From NCBI RefSeq assembly GCF_019059575.1, contig NW_024882753.1, positions 62,001 to 126,000 of the forward strand: a DNA stretch of 64,000 bases, given 5' to 3'. The translations under genes and the position numbers were made by a program. This stretch comes from Amphibalanus amphitrite. Lineage: Eukaryota; Arthropoda; Thecostraca; Balanomorpha; Balanidae. Within the stretch, counting starts at the first letter, position 1, and every line of letters starts with the position of its first letter. The notes beneath the pieces are model-generated. The model saw only the letters and a list, made by a program, of their open reading frames with translations. It searched no databases and was not told where the DNA came from. Positions 13,401 through 25,628 of this stretch are shown here, piece by piece.

Positions 13401-16400
13401 AGCTCCATTGACATGTTACATACCACTGTGTGTCTCAGTTACAAATCATATGTGTCTGTTCAGTTATAGGGTTTTTTCCGTCTTTCTCGTTCCCAATTTA
13501 TCTCCATGCCAGAGCAGCTGTTTTCGTATTAAAGGGGATCAATTTATGTAACAGTTTATTGCTGTTCCCAGAGCTGCGTCCGCACAAGCACATAGTTCCG
13601 TTTATACTTTACCAACATGTTTCTTTTCCCAGAGCTGCGTCCGTACAAGTACGCGGGCTACCCGATGCTGGTAGCCACCATCCGTATGGAGACCGAGGAC
13701 GACCAGCTGTTCAGCAAGGCGGCGCCGCTGCTGTCTGCCGCCGCCGAGGTGGCCTACTACACCGTCCGCTGCTCGGCACTCAACGCCGAGGAACTGCGCC
13801 GGGAGAGGGGACTCGAGGTAAAGAGAGGAAACCGGAGATGAATATTGTGGGAACTCGAGATAAGGAGATTGAGGTTCGGTCTGTTACCGATCCTTGGATA
13901 GGAACAGCACATACCTAGTCGTTGGCTAGCTACCCCTTTTCTAGCTCAACTTTATGAGAACACAAAACGTCTAAGCCCTCGATGTGCTATTTTCAGCCTT
14001 CTCCTCAAACCGGCAAACGTGCACATCACGTCTATTATACGACTGGCCTATTTAACCACACTAATCCCCGTCTGTCCGCCCACAGCTGCTGCAGTCGGCG
14101 TACAACCGGTGCTGCTCAGTGCTCTCCAAGTCGTCCCGGCCAGAGGACGTGGCTGTCCAGGTGTGCTCCCACGTGTCGCGCTGCTACACGGTGGCCGCCC
14201 AGTTCCAGCAGTGTAGGGATAAACTGATCGAGATGCCGCAGATCATCCAGGACCTCTGCAGGGTGCTCTATTACAAGGTGAGAGACGGAAGGGGGCGGCG
14301 ATTGGGGTGCTTTAGAGTAAAGGATTGGTCAGCTGGAATGACGTGGATTCAGTTGTTTCGAGGACTTTATTTATTTTACATGCTAGCATGTAATGTTTTG
14401 CTGGTATCTAACATTAATGTAGTGATTGCCTCACCAGTCACTGATGGCGGAAATCTGAGCTAGGTGTCATTATTAGACTTTCTTTTGTATCTATTCGCTT
14501 GACCGGCTTTTCCGAACCACACCTTATATTAATGTTGTCTTACCTCAATCCGGCTGAGATTTAACCCTGTGCCCCACACTCTTGATACCTGGCAAAGAGC
14601 CCCAACACCGCTGAATCCATTTGACCTGACGCCCGTCCCTCCCTCCGATAGCGTCTGACCCACCTGTGCGTGATTGGCGTGGAGTGCGTGTCGGCGTTCG
14701 CCGCCGACTCCATCCTTCAGCTACACATGATGCAGGCCGGTGTGCTGTGGCACCTGCTGCTCTTCCTCTTCTACTACGACTTCACACTCGACGAGGGAGG
14801 CGTGGAGAAGTCGGAGAGCTCCAACCAACAGGTGAGAAAGGGAGGGAAAGGAAGAGGGGTGTCGGTCACTGGTTAGGATGATGGAGGGGGCAGAAGACCG
14901 GAACGAAGAACATGGCCATTTCGGCTGGGATACATGTGTATTGTGATTGCAGAATATAAATATAGCCGCGGTACACAGCCGCGGTAAATTTGCCGCGATT
15001 TACCGCGGCTGCTTTGGCACTCTTTCCTCATCCACTGATGATTTTGTGTCTCGTCTTTCCCAGGAGGCCGCCAACACGCTGGCCAAGAAATCCCTGCTGG
15101 CTCTGGCTCGGCTGGCCGGCTACCTGACGGGCGACGAAGAGACGCCACCTAACAAGGCGATCGACGCCGCTCTGATGGCCATGCTGACACCCTACCTGGT
15201 CCACCTGCTGCGGCAGTACAAAATGAACGAGGTGGGGATGGAGGAGGCGGGTGACTGGCGTGGTGGGAAGAATGGAGGCAGAGACCCACAGAGTAGAGGC
15301 TGGTGTGGGATAGATACAGGGTACTTGAGCTAAGGGTTACCAGTCTTGGGGTCTGGGATAGGGATGGAGGCCAGCCTGAAGAGATTGGGTTTCGGGATGC
15401 TGGCCTGGGAGCTAAGGGTGCGAACTGAAGACACGGTAGAGCGCGTTGGGGCAGCAGACTCACGGAGAACTCATGGGAGGTTGAGCGGCATATCAGGGTA
15501 CCTTGTCCGGATTTTCACCGTTTGGACGTTCTATGACCGACGCTGCCCTTTGCGTCCGACAGGTTCTAAAGCTGCTCAACAGCAACACGGAGAGTCCGTA
15601 CATCATCTGGGACAACAGCACCCGGACCGAGCTGCGGGAGTTCCTCAAGGAGCAGCAGACGAGCAAAATACGCACCGGCGAGAGCGACCCCAACTTCGGC
15701 GCCGAGTTCCGCTTCTCGGCTCACAAGGACGAGCTGGTGGTGGGCAACATCTTCGTCAGGGTGTACAACCAGCAGCCCTCCTTCCCACTCGAGGTGAGGC
15801 ATTGGGATTTCTTAGTAGGTGGAGACGGTGAAGTTAAGTGTAAGACGTTTGCGACTGGCTTCTGTCTGTCTTTTTATAAGTATCGTTCCTATAAAGGCCC
15901 TATCTTTTTCTCAGCTAAAATAAAATTAACCGCATTTGGTTGAGAGCCAAAAAGTTTGGTCGGCCTCTTGGTCTATGTTCCTTTGCTTCTGGCTGCATAA
16001 TCCCCGCACCATCGCTGCCATTACTTCTGTCTGTTTCAGAACCCCAAGGGTCTGGCCATCGACCTGCTGGACTTTATCGGCTCCCTGGCCCAGTACCTGC
16101 ACAGCCTGCAGGCCATGGCGGCCTCGCCGGCCGACACCAGCGACGCCAGCGGCATCAAGGTGAAACACGCCGAGATGGCGCTCGAGGCGCTCGCCAACGT
16201 CATACAAAACAACCCAGGTATGTGCTTATAGGTGGGGAGGGGGCGGATTGGGACAGGTGTGTGGTGCTTGAGTGGTCCGGTGACGGCTTGGGACCTGGGA
16301 TGTCTGCTGTATAATGTCTGTACTAAGAATGACAAAGGCATGACAGTGCGATGTTTGGTCTTGAGGTTTCGGCAAATAAAGGAATAAGGATCATATTTTA

Positions 16401-19400
16401 AGTAATACCTTGATTCAGTTGCACATTCATATTCCGTCGACTCGCATAGTCGATGATTCACGCATTGCACAATACATTTTGCCTAGATTGCAATTATTTG
16501 CAAAACCCATGTAAATATTCCTTCACCATGGTCCTGTAATTTGTTGTATATTGTATATTTTGATGCGTGTATTACATATTCGGGGCCTGACGTGTTTGAA
16601 CCATGGAGCTGAAAAGAACGTCATTCGTTTACCTATGTCTGGGCACTTCATCAGTGTGTTCCCCACCCTACCGCCAAACGGGTGCACACTAAACGCTGGT
16701 ACGCGGCTGTACACGTTTCGGCACTAATGTCCCTTGTGCGGGGTTTTTACAGCGGAGCCGCGGGAATTAGGTGAGGGGGTCGGTCCGTGCGGGCTGGCCC
16801 GCCGCACGCTGTCATTGTTAGCATGAACCGCCAGTGATGGAAAAGCTTGTGGCATGCGACTGGCAAGACAGGCAAATGATGCTCTTAAATGTCTTAGTTT
16901 CGTTGGAAATTTTCTGATTTCGTCTACCATCCGTTTTTTTTTTTCATAAAAAAAAATCTGACCGAAAAGAAGAAGTCAACTTTCTATCATGTTTGATAGA
17001 CAGTGCCGTCCAAAGCCAAAACACCGCATCCCAGGTTTTTCAAATTTTACAGGAGAACGATTTTAAGCTTTCTTACTTTGAGGTGTGATTTCTATGTGAA
17101 GGAATCAACATTCCGTGATAGGAAAAAGACCATTAGAATTGTCTGATCTTGCAGAATTGATACATTTATTCAAATTTCATAGTAATCATTATCATTTTAC
17201 TTAGCATTCGATATGGTGTTTTGGCTTGGTTTGTATGTAAATTTCGTGCCTTTTCGCGAAGCAAAAACACCGTATCGCGTTTTATGCCCCAATACGGTGT
17301 TTTGGCTTGGATGACCTCCAAGTTACGCTAAAGTTGAAGCATACAGTTTACATGATGGAATGATCCATCGACAATTGCCAGCATTCGGAATCATCGATGC
17401 TGCATCATGTGTAGGAAATAGGCGGGTCTATATGGAGTTGGCGACAAAATTCACGAATAATTAGGGGAATGTTCTAGGGTCAAAGGCATTTCAGCAATAC
17501 TTGCCAGACTATCACGTGGGCAAAGTAAATAAGATCGAAGCTACTTTGAATGCAGCGAACAGGCGGCCCACCTCACTTTAGGCAAGGAAGCCAGTGGTGA
17601 ATATCGAAGAGGCCGATCGTGATTGGGCTGACGACGGGGTGACGGTGACGGTGTAAGTATGATGAAAGAGGTGATGATACATACGATTAGGTCTGGCCAT
17701 GCTCCTTCGTCCCTGGCTTACGTGTCTTCAACTGAACAGCGTGGCAATGCCCGAGGACACCCGCAGCGTCAGAAAGGACTGTTATCATGTGGTGTCCGTT
17801 TGCATCGTCTGGGACGACGGGTGTAGCCGGACGTTGAACTGGTGGAGATATCTGGACGTGGCTGCATCACTTTTTTGCTTGAAACTTGGGACTTTCACCC
17901 AGTCTACAAAGGGGAGAGCGGAATGTGTTTGATGACGGAGAGTCGGAGACTGAAGACAAGCCGAGGGGGCGAACGTTTGATGCGTACATCAGGATTTTCT
18001 ACAAATTGGCTACATTAAGAAGACGGTGCTAAAAATAGTTAAATGAAGCAACGGAAGTTTTGCCATCTTCTAGTTACAGGAAAGTCTGAGTTGCACGCAT
18101 ATTCAAGCGTTCACTGGCCGCTTTCACAGGTACCGAAACCAACTGATTTCTGATTCGGTTTTGGGTTAACTTACCTGGCACGGCTACGACATCGGCATTC
18201 ATGCCGGTGTTTTCAGGTTAGATCGACTTTAGCGTCAGTCTGGATTGTGAGGTGGTTCGATTGCACACTGAACACTGAACAGCATCCATCAGCGTCCACT
18301 TTTGGTCTGTGTGAAAGACCCAAGTTGCAAGCAAAAAGTAAATACCAGATACCTCCACCAGTTCAACGTCCGGCTACACCTCCCAGACGATGCAAACGGA
18401 CACCACATGACAACAGTCCTTTCTGACGCTGCGGGTGTTCTCGGGCATTGCCACGCTGTTCAGTTGAAGACACGTAAGCCAGGGACGAAGGAGCATGGCC
18501 AGACCTAATCGTATGTATCATCACCTCTTTCATCATACTGACACCGTCACCGTCACCCCGTCGTCAGCCCAATCACGATCGGCCTCTCTTCGATATTCGC
18601 CACTGGCTTCCTTGCCTAAAGTGAGGTGGGCCGCCTGTTTGCTGCATTCAGAGCAGCCTCGATCTGAGCCACTTCGCCCACGTGATAGTGTGGCAGGTTA
18701 ATTGCTCTAACGGCTTACATCTTTAAATATTATTCCTCTAAAAATTGTGTCGTTATTATTCTCGCCGTCAATTTTGTCATGTATTTCATATTGGGTAGCT
18801 TATTTCCGAAACACGTTGAATCATTCGTGCCAAAAGAGTGTATCTCAAGGTGATGGGGATTTACCGACACCAACCTATGCCAAAATACCGCATATCAGTC
18901 AATACGGTGTTTTTGTCACTGGTTTTGTCGGAAATCTCGTTCGAAATCAAAGCCAGAAGACCGCATCGCACGTGAAACGGTGGCATGCAGTGGCATAGGT
19001 CCAGCGTCCGCCAAGGCCAAAAGACCACATCGCTGTGATACGGTGTTTTGGCATGAGTTGACGACTTGAAACAACTGATGAATTTCACAATCACACTCCA
19101 TACGGCATTTTGGTGGCACCAAGTAGCTTAATCATGGTTTATCCACAAAAGCCATAATACCTTATCGAATATAATAAAAAATATATTTTTGATACAAAAC
19201 TATAAATGGTACAGCTAAACGCAGCGTCAAAAATGGATTGTCCTGGTATCAAAAACCTGATTTCGGAAAAAATGGCCCATACGGTGTTTTGGCTTTGGAC
19301 GGCATAGTTGGTAAATGTATAAGTTTGTTCATGCTATTTTTCGTAAGGTAAAGCTACCATAATTTTTCAGAATTTCATGTTGCGTTTTATTGGGCATTTG

Positions 19401-22400
19401 CACGATCGCGAGGACGCTTGAGGCGTCAAATCAGTGATCAAAGTGAAAGTTTCAGGCATGTACTGTGAAAAGTAGAGACATGCGATGTTGTGTTGCATGC
19501 ACATTGCCTGCGCATCAATTGCAAACGGGAAATATTGTCCCAAAGCTGCAGCTCACCTCCAAGGATCTGCATCGCCGTGCTTATTTTTAACCTCCTGTCA
19601 ATAATGTCCCTCCGTAAATCACCCTAACCCTCTCGATACCTGCTCCTCATTCAGCTTAGTTCAGTTATTCCTGCTTTAATTGGGCTGTCCTCTCTCTTTT
19701 CTCAATCATCGCTCCTCCGTCACTCTCGCCCTCGCTCGTGTTTCAGGCGTGGAGTTCCAGTGTATCGGCCACTTCTCTCTACTGTTCGGACTGCTCCGTC
19801 TGGAGGGGATGACCGGGGTACAGCAGCGGGCCCTGAACGCCATCTCCTGTGTCACCGGAAACCAGGTGAGGAGGGGCGGAGCTGTGTGCTCTTGGCTGGA
19901 CGGTAGAGAGGGAGGATGAAGTCCATTGCCTCGTTTTAGTGTTACAGTTCTGATGTTGTTTGAGATGAATGATATCAGCCAGCTGTGGATGTGTGATATT
20001 TTTTTTAAAATAAATTTAGCTCGAATGTTTGAATGGACGGATTGACAGAGCCGGAACCCATGCTAAGAAGAGCTTGTTGCGTAGACCCCGACCCTTATTT
20101 CCCGATATTTGATCGGTGATAATTACTGACATACCTACCGAAGCTAAATGAAGCTTCAAAGACGATACACTTATCGACCACCAGGCCACGACATCACTTA
20201 GCAAATAATCGTCATTCTTATCTCATTTTTCTAGAGACTATCCTGTCTTATATAAATAAACGTACAGTTTCTAACCTCCAATCACTGCCCTTGACCATGT
20301 CTTGCTACCGTCGCTCCACAGGAGTGTGTGAACGACATCGCGGCCTCTGAGGTGGTGACGTCGCTGCTGCTGCTGCTGCACAGCCTGCCGTTGGCACTGC
20401 TGCAGTCCCTGGACACGCTGCACGCGCTCATGTCCAACACCAAGATTGTCAAGGACAGCATGAGTCGCGGTAAGGCGCGGTCGGGGTGTGCGGCGGTGGC
20501 TGACATGTTTTGGTTTTAAGGAAATTGATATGGAGGATAGAGATCTTCTCTGTCTTGTCGTCTACCTTCTGCGTACTTAGCTATTTAGTTAGTTTGTTAA
20601 AATGCAACTAATGATACGTTTTGTGTCATGTGAATTGACATTGAAGACTGCAGTTGGCAGGGACCTTGTTGTTTAATTTCTGGTTGAATCATTCACAAGC
20701 AGATATTTTTGTACGAGTCTGGAAATACGATTAGACCGGTCAGTCACCACGCTGTTTTGTCATTTCAGGCGCTGTGATCTACCTGCTGGACCTGTTCTGT
20801 AACGCCACCCACCCGGACGTCCGGAACAAGACGGCAGAGCTGCTGGCCAAAATGCTGGCCGACAAACTGGTCGGACCGAAGGTTAGTAATTCGGTGGCTC
20901 GTCAAGGACCTGAAATTTAGCGGCTGATTAGTTATTCATTTCACATTTGTAATGCGGCCATGCTTATAACTGGTCGGAAACGCCTTTGCAATGTAAAGTA
21001 TGATCACTTTTTCGTCTGTCTCTAGGTTCTCTTCATTCTAACTAGGCAGTACTTCATGCCGTTTCTTGATGTTCTTTGTAGCGTTATTGTAGCGTCTCAT
21101 TTCACTTGCTCCTGACCGCGACTCCCGTTGTTCGGCCGCAGGTTCGTCTGACTCTGCTGCGCTTCCTGCCGCCTCTCTACATGGACGCGATGCGTGACTC
21201 GCCCGAGAGCAGCGTGCACATGTTCGAGTCGGTGCAGGAGAACCCGGAGCTCATCTGGAACGACGAGGCGCGCGAGAAAATCTGCGACACCGTGCGGCGG
21301 CTCAAAGTGGCGTGAGTGGGTGCGGCGGAGGATGTCATGAGGGGCATATTCGGTGAAGAAATCGGGGAGGGCAGGAAGAAAAGAAAAGCGCATTGAGAGA
21401 TATCTCTAATTTGAAGAATTCGGGCTAGGAGGGTTATTGTTGAAAAATGATGCTGAATGCTGTATCGTGATAACAATGTGACGAAGTTGACGTGTCCTAA
21501 GAGTTTTTACCGTTTATCTGGTGAGTGGTGACTGTGTAAAAGCAGTGCTGATAAAGTACGTCTCATGTATGACCGCGTTGTTTCTGGTCCCCAGATTCTA
21601 CCAGAAGCAGCGCGCCGACCCGAATGCTACGTGGAAGCTGCCTGACAACTTTGCTGTTCAGTTCACCAACGTTCAGGTAAGAACCACACGCACTTAATTC
21701 TACGCTGCCTGTCATTGTATGTGGCATATGACTCGAGCGACTCACTGTCAAGTCAGTCGCCGACCCTTGTAATTGACCCCGCCCGCTACGCCACCTCCCT
21801 TCTCCCTCCCCCGGCAGGGCGAGGTGGTGGTGGGCGGCGTGTTCCTGCGTCTGTTCGTCGCCAACCCGGGCTGGGTGCTGCGCCGTCCGCGGGAGTTCCT
21901 GACCGAGCTGCTGGACACGGCGCTGTCCTTGATGCAGCAGGCGCCGCCCGGCCAGCCGGACGTGCTGGAGATGGTGGCCACGGCCACCGTGCAGCTGCTG
22001 CACGCCCAGCCGGCGCTGCTCGACGCGTTGCCCGCCCAGGTGAGGCGACGGAGAGGGCGGGGTGTGGTACTGTACCCGTCAAACACTGTACGCTCCACTG
22101 TTCGTTCAAAATACTTGTGTATATGAAATCTGTGGTGTGTCTACTAAGCTCTAATTAAGTGTGAATATTTGTTTTGTGCGCAATGTGTGTGAGCACATAA
22201 CTTACGTGTGAATGTCACAAAAAATGTTTTTAAGACACGTCTTAAATGTGAATACATACGCCACATATTCGCGATCACATCGCTTATATTTTCTGAACCT
22301 TGAAGTCTGTGAAGTGAGTGGCGTCTGCCCGCGGTTGATTCCATGTCGCGCTCAAATGTGCCATGTGAGCTGCGTCCCTGAATCGTCGCCACACTTCCCT

Positions 22401-24222
22401 GGCCGTGCCTTATCGTCCGTCGACTGAACGCCATTTATGGTATTTATCGCGGTAAAAGTCCGTCGAGTTATTTCCTGGATGTCTTATCGTGGCTGTTATT
22501 GTTAGTCGAGCTGTGGACCGATGTTGGACGGTGCCATGCCGTCCCTGCCTGTGAAATATAACATTACGTGTTGGGAACTAAGGGCTACGGCGTGGCATAC
22601 TGTAAGTGACCGAAGCGAGTGTTTTCTCTGACCGTCCCTGGTTCCTCGACAGGGCCACATTCCGCGCCTGTTCAAGGCGATGAATGGTAAAAACGACGGC
22701 GTGCTGCGAGCGTGTCTGATGATCGTCCACCAGCTGGCTGATAACGAGGTCAGTGCAAGTCGCACGGGGTCAGAAAGGCTAGAGGTCGTTTTGTGGTGAT
22801 TGGGTGCACCCTCAGCCGCGTAAAGGTGTACTGTGGCTGATTTATCCCGTTAGCAGTATACAGTTCCCCAGGTCGTTTGCAGTGAACTATGTGAATGGGG
22901 TAATTTGTCGGCTTTGTGGACGGTTTTGCCGGGAAAATGAAGGGTACATACCGGAAAATAAGCGGCATGCCTTGGCATTGTAATGTGTGGTTTCTAGGCA
23001 AACAAAAACACTTCAGGCGTTTTACTTGCCTGGCTACAAGAAGATTATCGTATGTCCTTGATATATTACTGCGTTGTTTCATCGCAAATTCTAATCAACA
23101 TCAACCCTAGACTATTCACACCCCTCCCCTCCTCAGGCATGTACCAAGAGTATCGGTCAGTCTGAGTGTATCAGTCCGCTGGTGCACGCCATGAAGGCGC
23201 GCCGCGACATGGTGGGCGTGGCGTGCGACACGCTCTACCGGCTGTTCTCTCGTGACAGCGAGCCGCTCGTGCAGCAGGCCCTGGACGCCAAGCTGGTCCA
23301 GTACCTGCTGACGCTGCTCGACGGCAGGTCGGTATTCTGGGAGGGTGACTGGCGGAGACGCTGGTTTGTCGACCATGGCTTATTTTCTGAGGGCGATTCA
23401 GGCGTCAAGCATTGGCCCAAGTGAGGGGGACGGAATGATTCGTTGTAGATCAGTAGAGTATGATATGGTGATCAATTAGTGTTAATCCTCACACTGCTCG
23501 TCATTTCCAAGCTGACTTCGTTCCCTCGCTGACGCTTCCGCCTTCCTGCCGCGGCCTTCAGGCTCGAGTCGGACAACCCAGCGGCCGTGAAGGCGCAGAT
23601 CGTGAAGGCGCTGAAGGCGATGACACGCAGCCTGCAGCACGGCGAGCAGGTGTCTGCGATCCTGAACCGGTCGCAGGTGTGGCCCGAGTACCGCGACCAG
23701 AAGCACGACCTCTTCATCACCAGTACGACCACGGCCGGCTACCTCACCGGTGAGGACGGCGGCCGTACCCATTCCCCCTGAGAGCTGTGGGAAATGGGTA
23801 CCAGATAGCTGGGTTTAATCTTAACGCCCGTGGTGTCGTCTGCAGGCTATAATCGTCTCAAATGAGTTTATAGCGTGGAAGGGACTCAATTTCAAGACAA
23901 AACAAAGTGAAAATGAATGGCATAAGGTGGGGATGACTCGGCGTAAGTTTTTTTAAATTTGAAAACACTTAGTTAAGTCTCATTTACCTACGGCGTGTTT
24001 TTTGCGGCACCATTCCCACCCCACCCCGCCTTTGCCCCGGTACCCCCTCTCCCATCAGCCCCCCCCCCCCTCCGCTCCCCTCTGACCGTTCCCGTCCGTC
24101 TGACAGGCGGCACGCCCGGCGTGGCCGGCTACCTGACGGCCGGCACTGCCAAGATGATGCCGGACGCGCCGCCGGACGTCGACCACGAGGACAGCTTCAA
24201 CACGAGCGGCGGCCTCCTATAG
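1463..24222 (+). CDS. DNAJC13: DnaJ homolog subfamily C member 13 / RME-8, 5'-truncated by the window edge
   Basis: Endosomal J-domain protein that, in the family, recruits Hsc70 to early endosomes and acts with the SNX1/retromer and WASH machinery in receptor recycling. 36 exons: 1463-1549, 1722-1894, 2094-2301, 2616-2771, 3145-3234, 3600-3764, 7154-7339, 7597-7779, 8044-8151, 8337-8446, 8723-8882, 9183-9328, 9652-9784, 10124-10326, 10917-11067, 11323-11457, 11738-11892, 12260-12461, 12748-12939, 13197-13332, 13633-13817, 14086-14277, 14652-14831, 15064-15231, 15563-15793, 16040-16217, 19747-19865, 20322-20469, 20769-20881, 21142-21311, 21595-21676, 21818-22039, 22653-22748, 23137-23327, 23562-23749, 24107-24222 (TAG). 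All junctions are GT-AG and phases join throughout, giving 1,885 residues. The known protein is ~2,240 residues, so only the N-terminal PH-like part is missing. Visible are a GYF-like segment, the J domain with HPD, four IWN-type repeats (the third reads IWD) and the C-terminal repeated GYLT motif. The first acceptor is the least certain boundary. Confidence 0.96.
3947..4019 (-). tRNA. tRNA-Ala (AGC), antisense inside a DNAJC13 intron
   Basis: Read on the minus strand, the acceptor stem GGGGCTG pairs with CAGCTCC (one G-U), followed by discriminator A. The D arm TAGCTCAAGTGGTAGAGC is normal. The anticodon loop TTAGCAT gives AGC, and the T-arm sequence GGGGATCGATACCCC is intact. A TTTT lies just downstream on the minus strand. 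It decodes GCU/GCC. It lies in DNAJC13 intron 6, opposite to the host gene. Confidence 0.93.
4169..4241 (+). tRNA. tRNA-Val (AAC), copy 1 of 3
   Basis: Acceptor GTTTCCG pairs with CGGAAAC, discriminator A. The anticodon stem TCCGC/GCGGA encloses loop CTAACAC, so the anticodon is AAC. The B-box GGTTCGATCCC is intact. A TTTT run follows at once (GTCGTTTTGACC). It lies in DNAJC13 intron 6, sense to the host, and is identical over all 73 nt to the next two copies. Confidence 0.96.
5165..5237 (+). tRNA. tRNA-Val (AAC), copy 2 of 3
   Basis: Identical to the copy at 4169-4241. The flanks are also shared: a GC-rich block (CCCGCGCCGCAC..GGTCAGCT) upstream and CGTTTTGACC downstream. This indicates duplication of a cassette rather than of the tRNA alone. 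Confidence 0.96.
5982..6054 (+). tRNA. tRNA-Val (AAC), copy 3 of 3
   Basis: Identical to the two preceding tRNA-Val copies, with the same upstream GC-rich block and downstream TTTT terminator context. Spacing from copy 2 is 817 bp, against 996 bp between copies 1 and 2. Confidence 0.96.
9652..10326 (+). other. GYF-like domain segment of DNAJC13 (exons 13-14)
   Basis: The two exons encode EWYF, then [18 protein letters not shown] and LQAVPQLRW. This matches the GYF_2-type segment of RME-8 proteins. The intron (9785-10123) falls between the GPY and FWEDG blocks. It is part of the DNAJC13 coding sequence, listed to mark the domain. Confidence 0.85.
10517..10860 (+). repeat. Three decoy copies of the DNAJC13 exon-15 start with acceptor sites
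   Basis: Exon-like pieces begin at 10517, 10661 and 10800. Each follows a pyrimidine tract plus CAG and each encodes DADGAVIRP[LI]PRVK. They precede the real exon 15 at 10917, which starts with the same peptide and alone continues into conserved protein. Spacings are 144, 139 and 117 bp. Downstream of the repeated segment each decoy degenerates; reading through the first reaches a stop within about 25 codons. Confidence 0.9.
12748..13332 (+). other. J domain of DNAJC13 (exons 19-20)
   Basis: The exons encode a DnaJ domain split by one intron (12940-13196). Helix II reads [11 protein letters not shown], followed by the catalytic HPD tripeptide at 12913-12921, then KNPDGR. After the intron comes [12 protein letters not shown], matching helices III-IV. 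HPD is intact, so Hsc70 ATPase stimulation should be retained. Confidence 0.93.
13565..13591 (+). repeat. Decoy copy of the DNAJC13 exon-21 acceptor and start
   Basis: TTCCCAG followed by GAGCTGCGTCCG..ACAAG..AC occurs here and again 61 bp downstream, where the true exon starts at 13633. The upstream copy differs at two positions in the exon part. Splicing to it (AG at 13570-13571) would put the conserved downstream sequence out of frame. Confidence 0.85.
17004..19304. mobile_element. 2.3-kb terminal inverted-repeat element with a large internal hairpin
   Basis: Lies in DNAJC13 intron 26 (16218-19746). The ends are near-perfect inverted repeats of ~26 bp (TGCCGTCCAAAGCCAAAACA at the left, its complement ending at 19304). 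Further ACGGTGTTTTGGC palindromes occur near 17265-17315, 18875-18915 and 19010-19060. The centre is a fold-back: arms of ~410 bp (about 17500-17915 and 18290-18705) run in opposite orientation with scattered mismatches. No intact transposase is seen and no clear target duplication was identified, so the superfamily is unassigned. Confidence 0.8.
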
Positions 24223-25628
24223 CGGCCGCCCTAGTCGGCTCAGAGACCGCCGCCGACCGGCCGGGGGCTGTGACACGTCCCCGGCCGGGTCAGGAGCGGT
24301 TAAACCGCCCGGCGGTCCGCGACCGAACGGTGGTTAGAGCGTTTCCAGAGCCCATGCGCTTTTTGTTATCCGCACGTCGAAGCGTCGGCCCAATACTACA
24401 AGTGATATTTTATGTGTATGTATCGCATGCGTTCGCCCGGAGCGTCAGGGAGGGTGAGAGAGTGTGAGTGTATATATGTGCTCAGGAGACGGGAATATGT
24501 TGTGTAGTTAGGAGCGCAGACAGGGCTCGGCAGGTGGACGTTCGAGTGGCGGCGCCCGCGAGATGTTGATTATCCGAGATGTGACCGGCCTGGGTTGGTG
24601 TGGGGGCGGGGAGGGGTGAGGGGTGCCTGGCACCTGTCTGTGGTCGGTGGACGGCTCAGGTGGCCAGCCGGCCGGTCCGCCCCGACGGACGCTTTCTCCG
24701 CTGTCTGTGGCTGGTCCGCCTGATTCCTGTGCGCTGCCGCCGCCGGCCGATATAATCATGTGATAGCCCGTTATCAAAGTCCGATGCATGCGGAGACATT
24801 CGCGGATGCGTCGGTCGGGCTCGACCATCCGTCTTATGAATATTTATATCGGTGCTCGTCGCAGTGTGCGTTACGTGTGTGTATATTTTGTACAGTGAGG
24901 CCGCCCGGCGCGGTGCCCAGTCGCACTGTGCGGCACGGCCGCCAACGGAAGTGGCACTATCATATATTCACCGAACGCATCAAATAGATAATTCAATATT
25001 GAACAGACTCCGAGGTTTGTGGGTGGGCTCGTCGGACGGTGTGGCTGGCTAGAAACGGATGTAGACGTCAGTACGGTCATGGGTGATGAGATAAAGTACT
25101 GTGATGTGGCTTGTTTTTCATCAAGCCACATGAGGTTATAGGGATGCAGCCTGGCAGCAGACAGTCCCATCTCGCAGGCTCGGAGTGATTGGCGACTGTT
25201 GGAAACGATCGAAGCGGGCCGTTTTGAAGGTTGTAACCACCGAGGTGGTCCGAGTGGCGCGAGTTTAGCCGAACTATACACGTAATGCACTCCAGGAATG
25301 CATCAGCGCGAGGCCGTGTTCGAGATACGACAACTGAATACTGGATGATTTCCAGCTGCCACAGCGGTGACCTGATGGGAATGGCAGGAAGGTTATTGGC
25401 TTTATAGACAAGCCAAGTCAAAGTAATAGCGTGTTACCGGTGAATGGTCGAAATCATGAAGAGCAAGCAAAAGTCAAAACACGTTAGGATTGGGATCCGA
25501 CTAAAAAATGCGCACCATTACATACATTCAGCTGCCCCGGAACAAAATTGAAGGTGGCAGAGTCCTGCCTGTTGGTACGGTAATGAAATGATGGTGTTTG
25601 AACTAGCGGTTGCAAACATGAGCTGATA
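24223..25628 (+). other. DNAJC13 3' UTR and following intergenic DNA
   Basis: GC-rich directly after the DNAJC13 stop, becoming mixed after ~25000. No further coding exon is recognised. No canonical AATAAA is evident near the stop; an ATAAAG-like site near 25092 is a weak candidate. Confidence 0.4.

Noticed and set aside
17699..18508. Open frames in the arms of the intronic fold-back as a transposase
   Set aside because: They are short (68-77 codons), interrupted, and show no recognisable DDE or DNA-binding motif.
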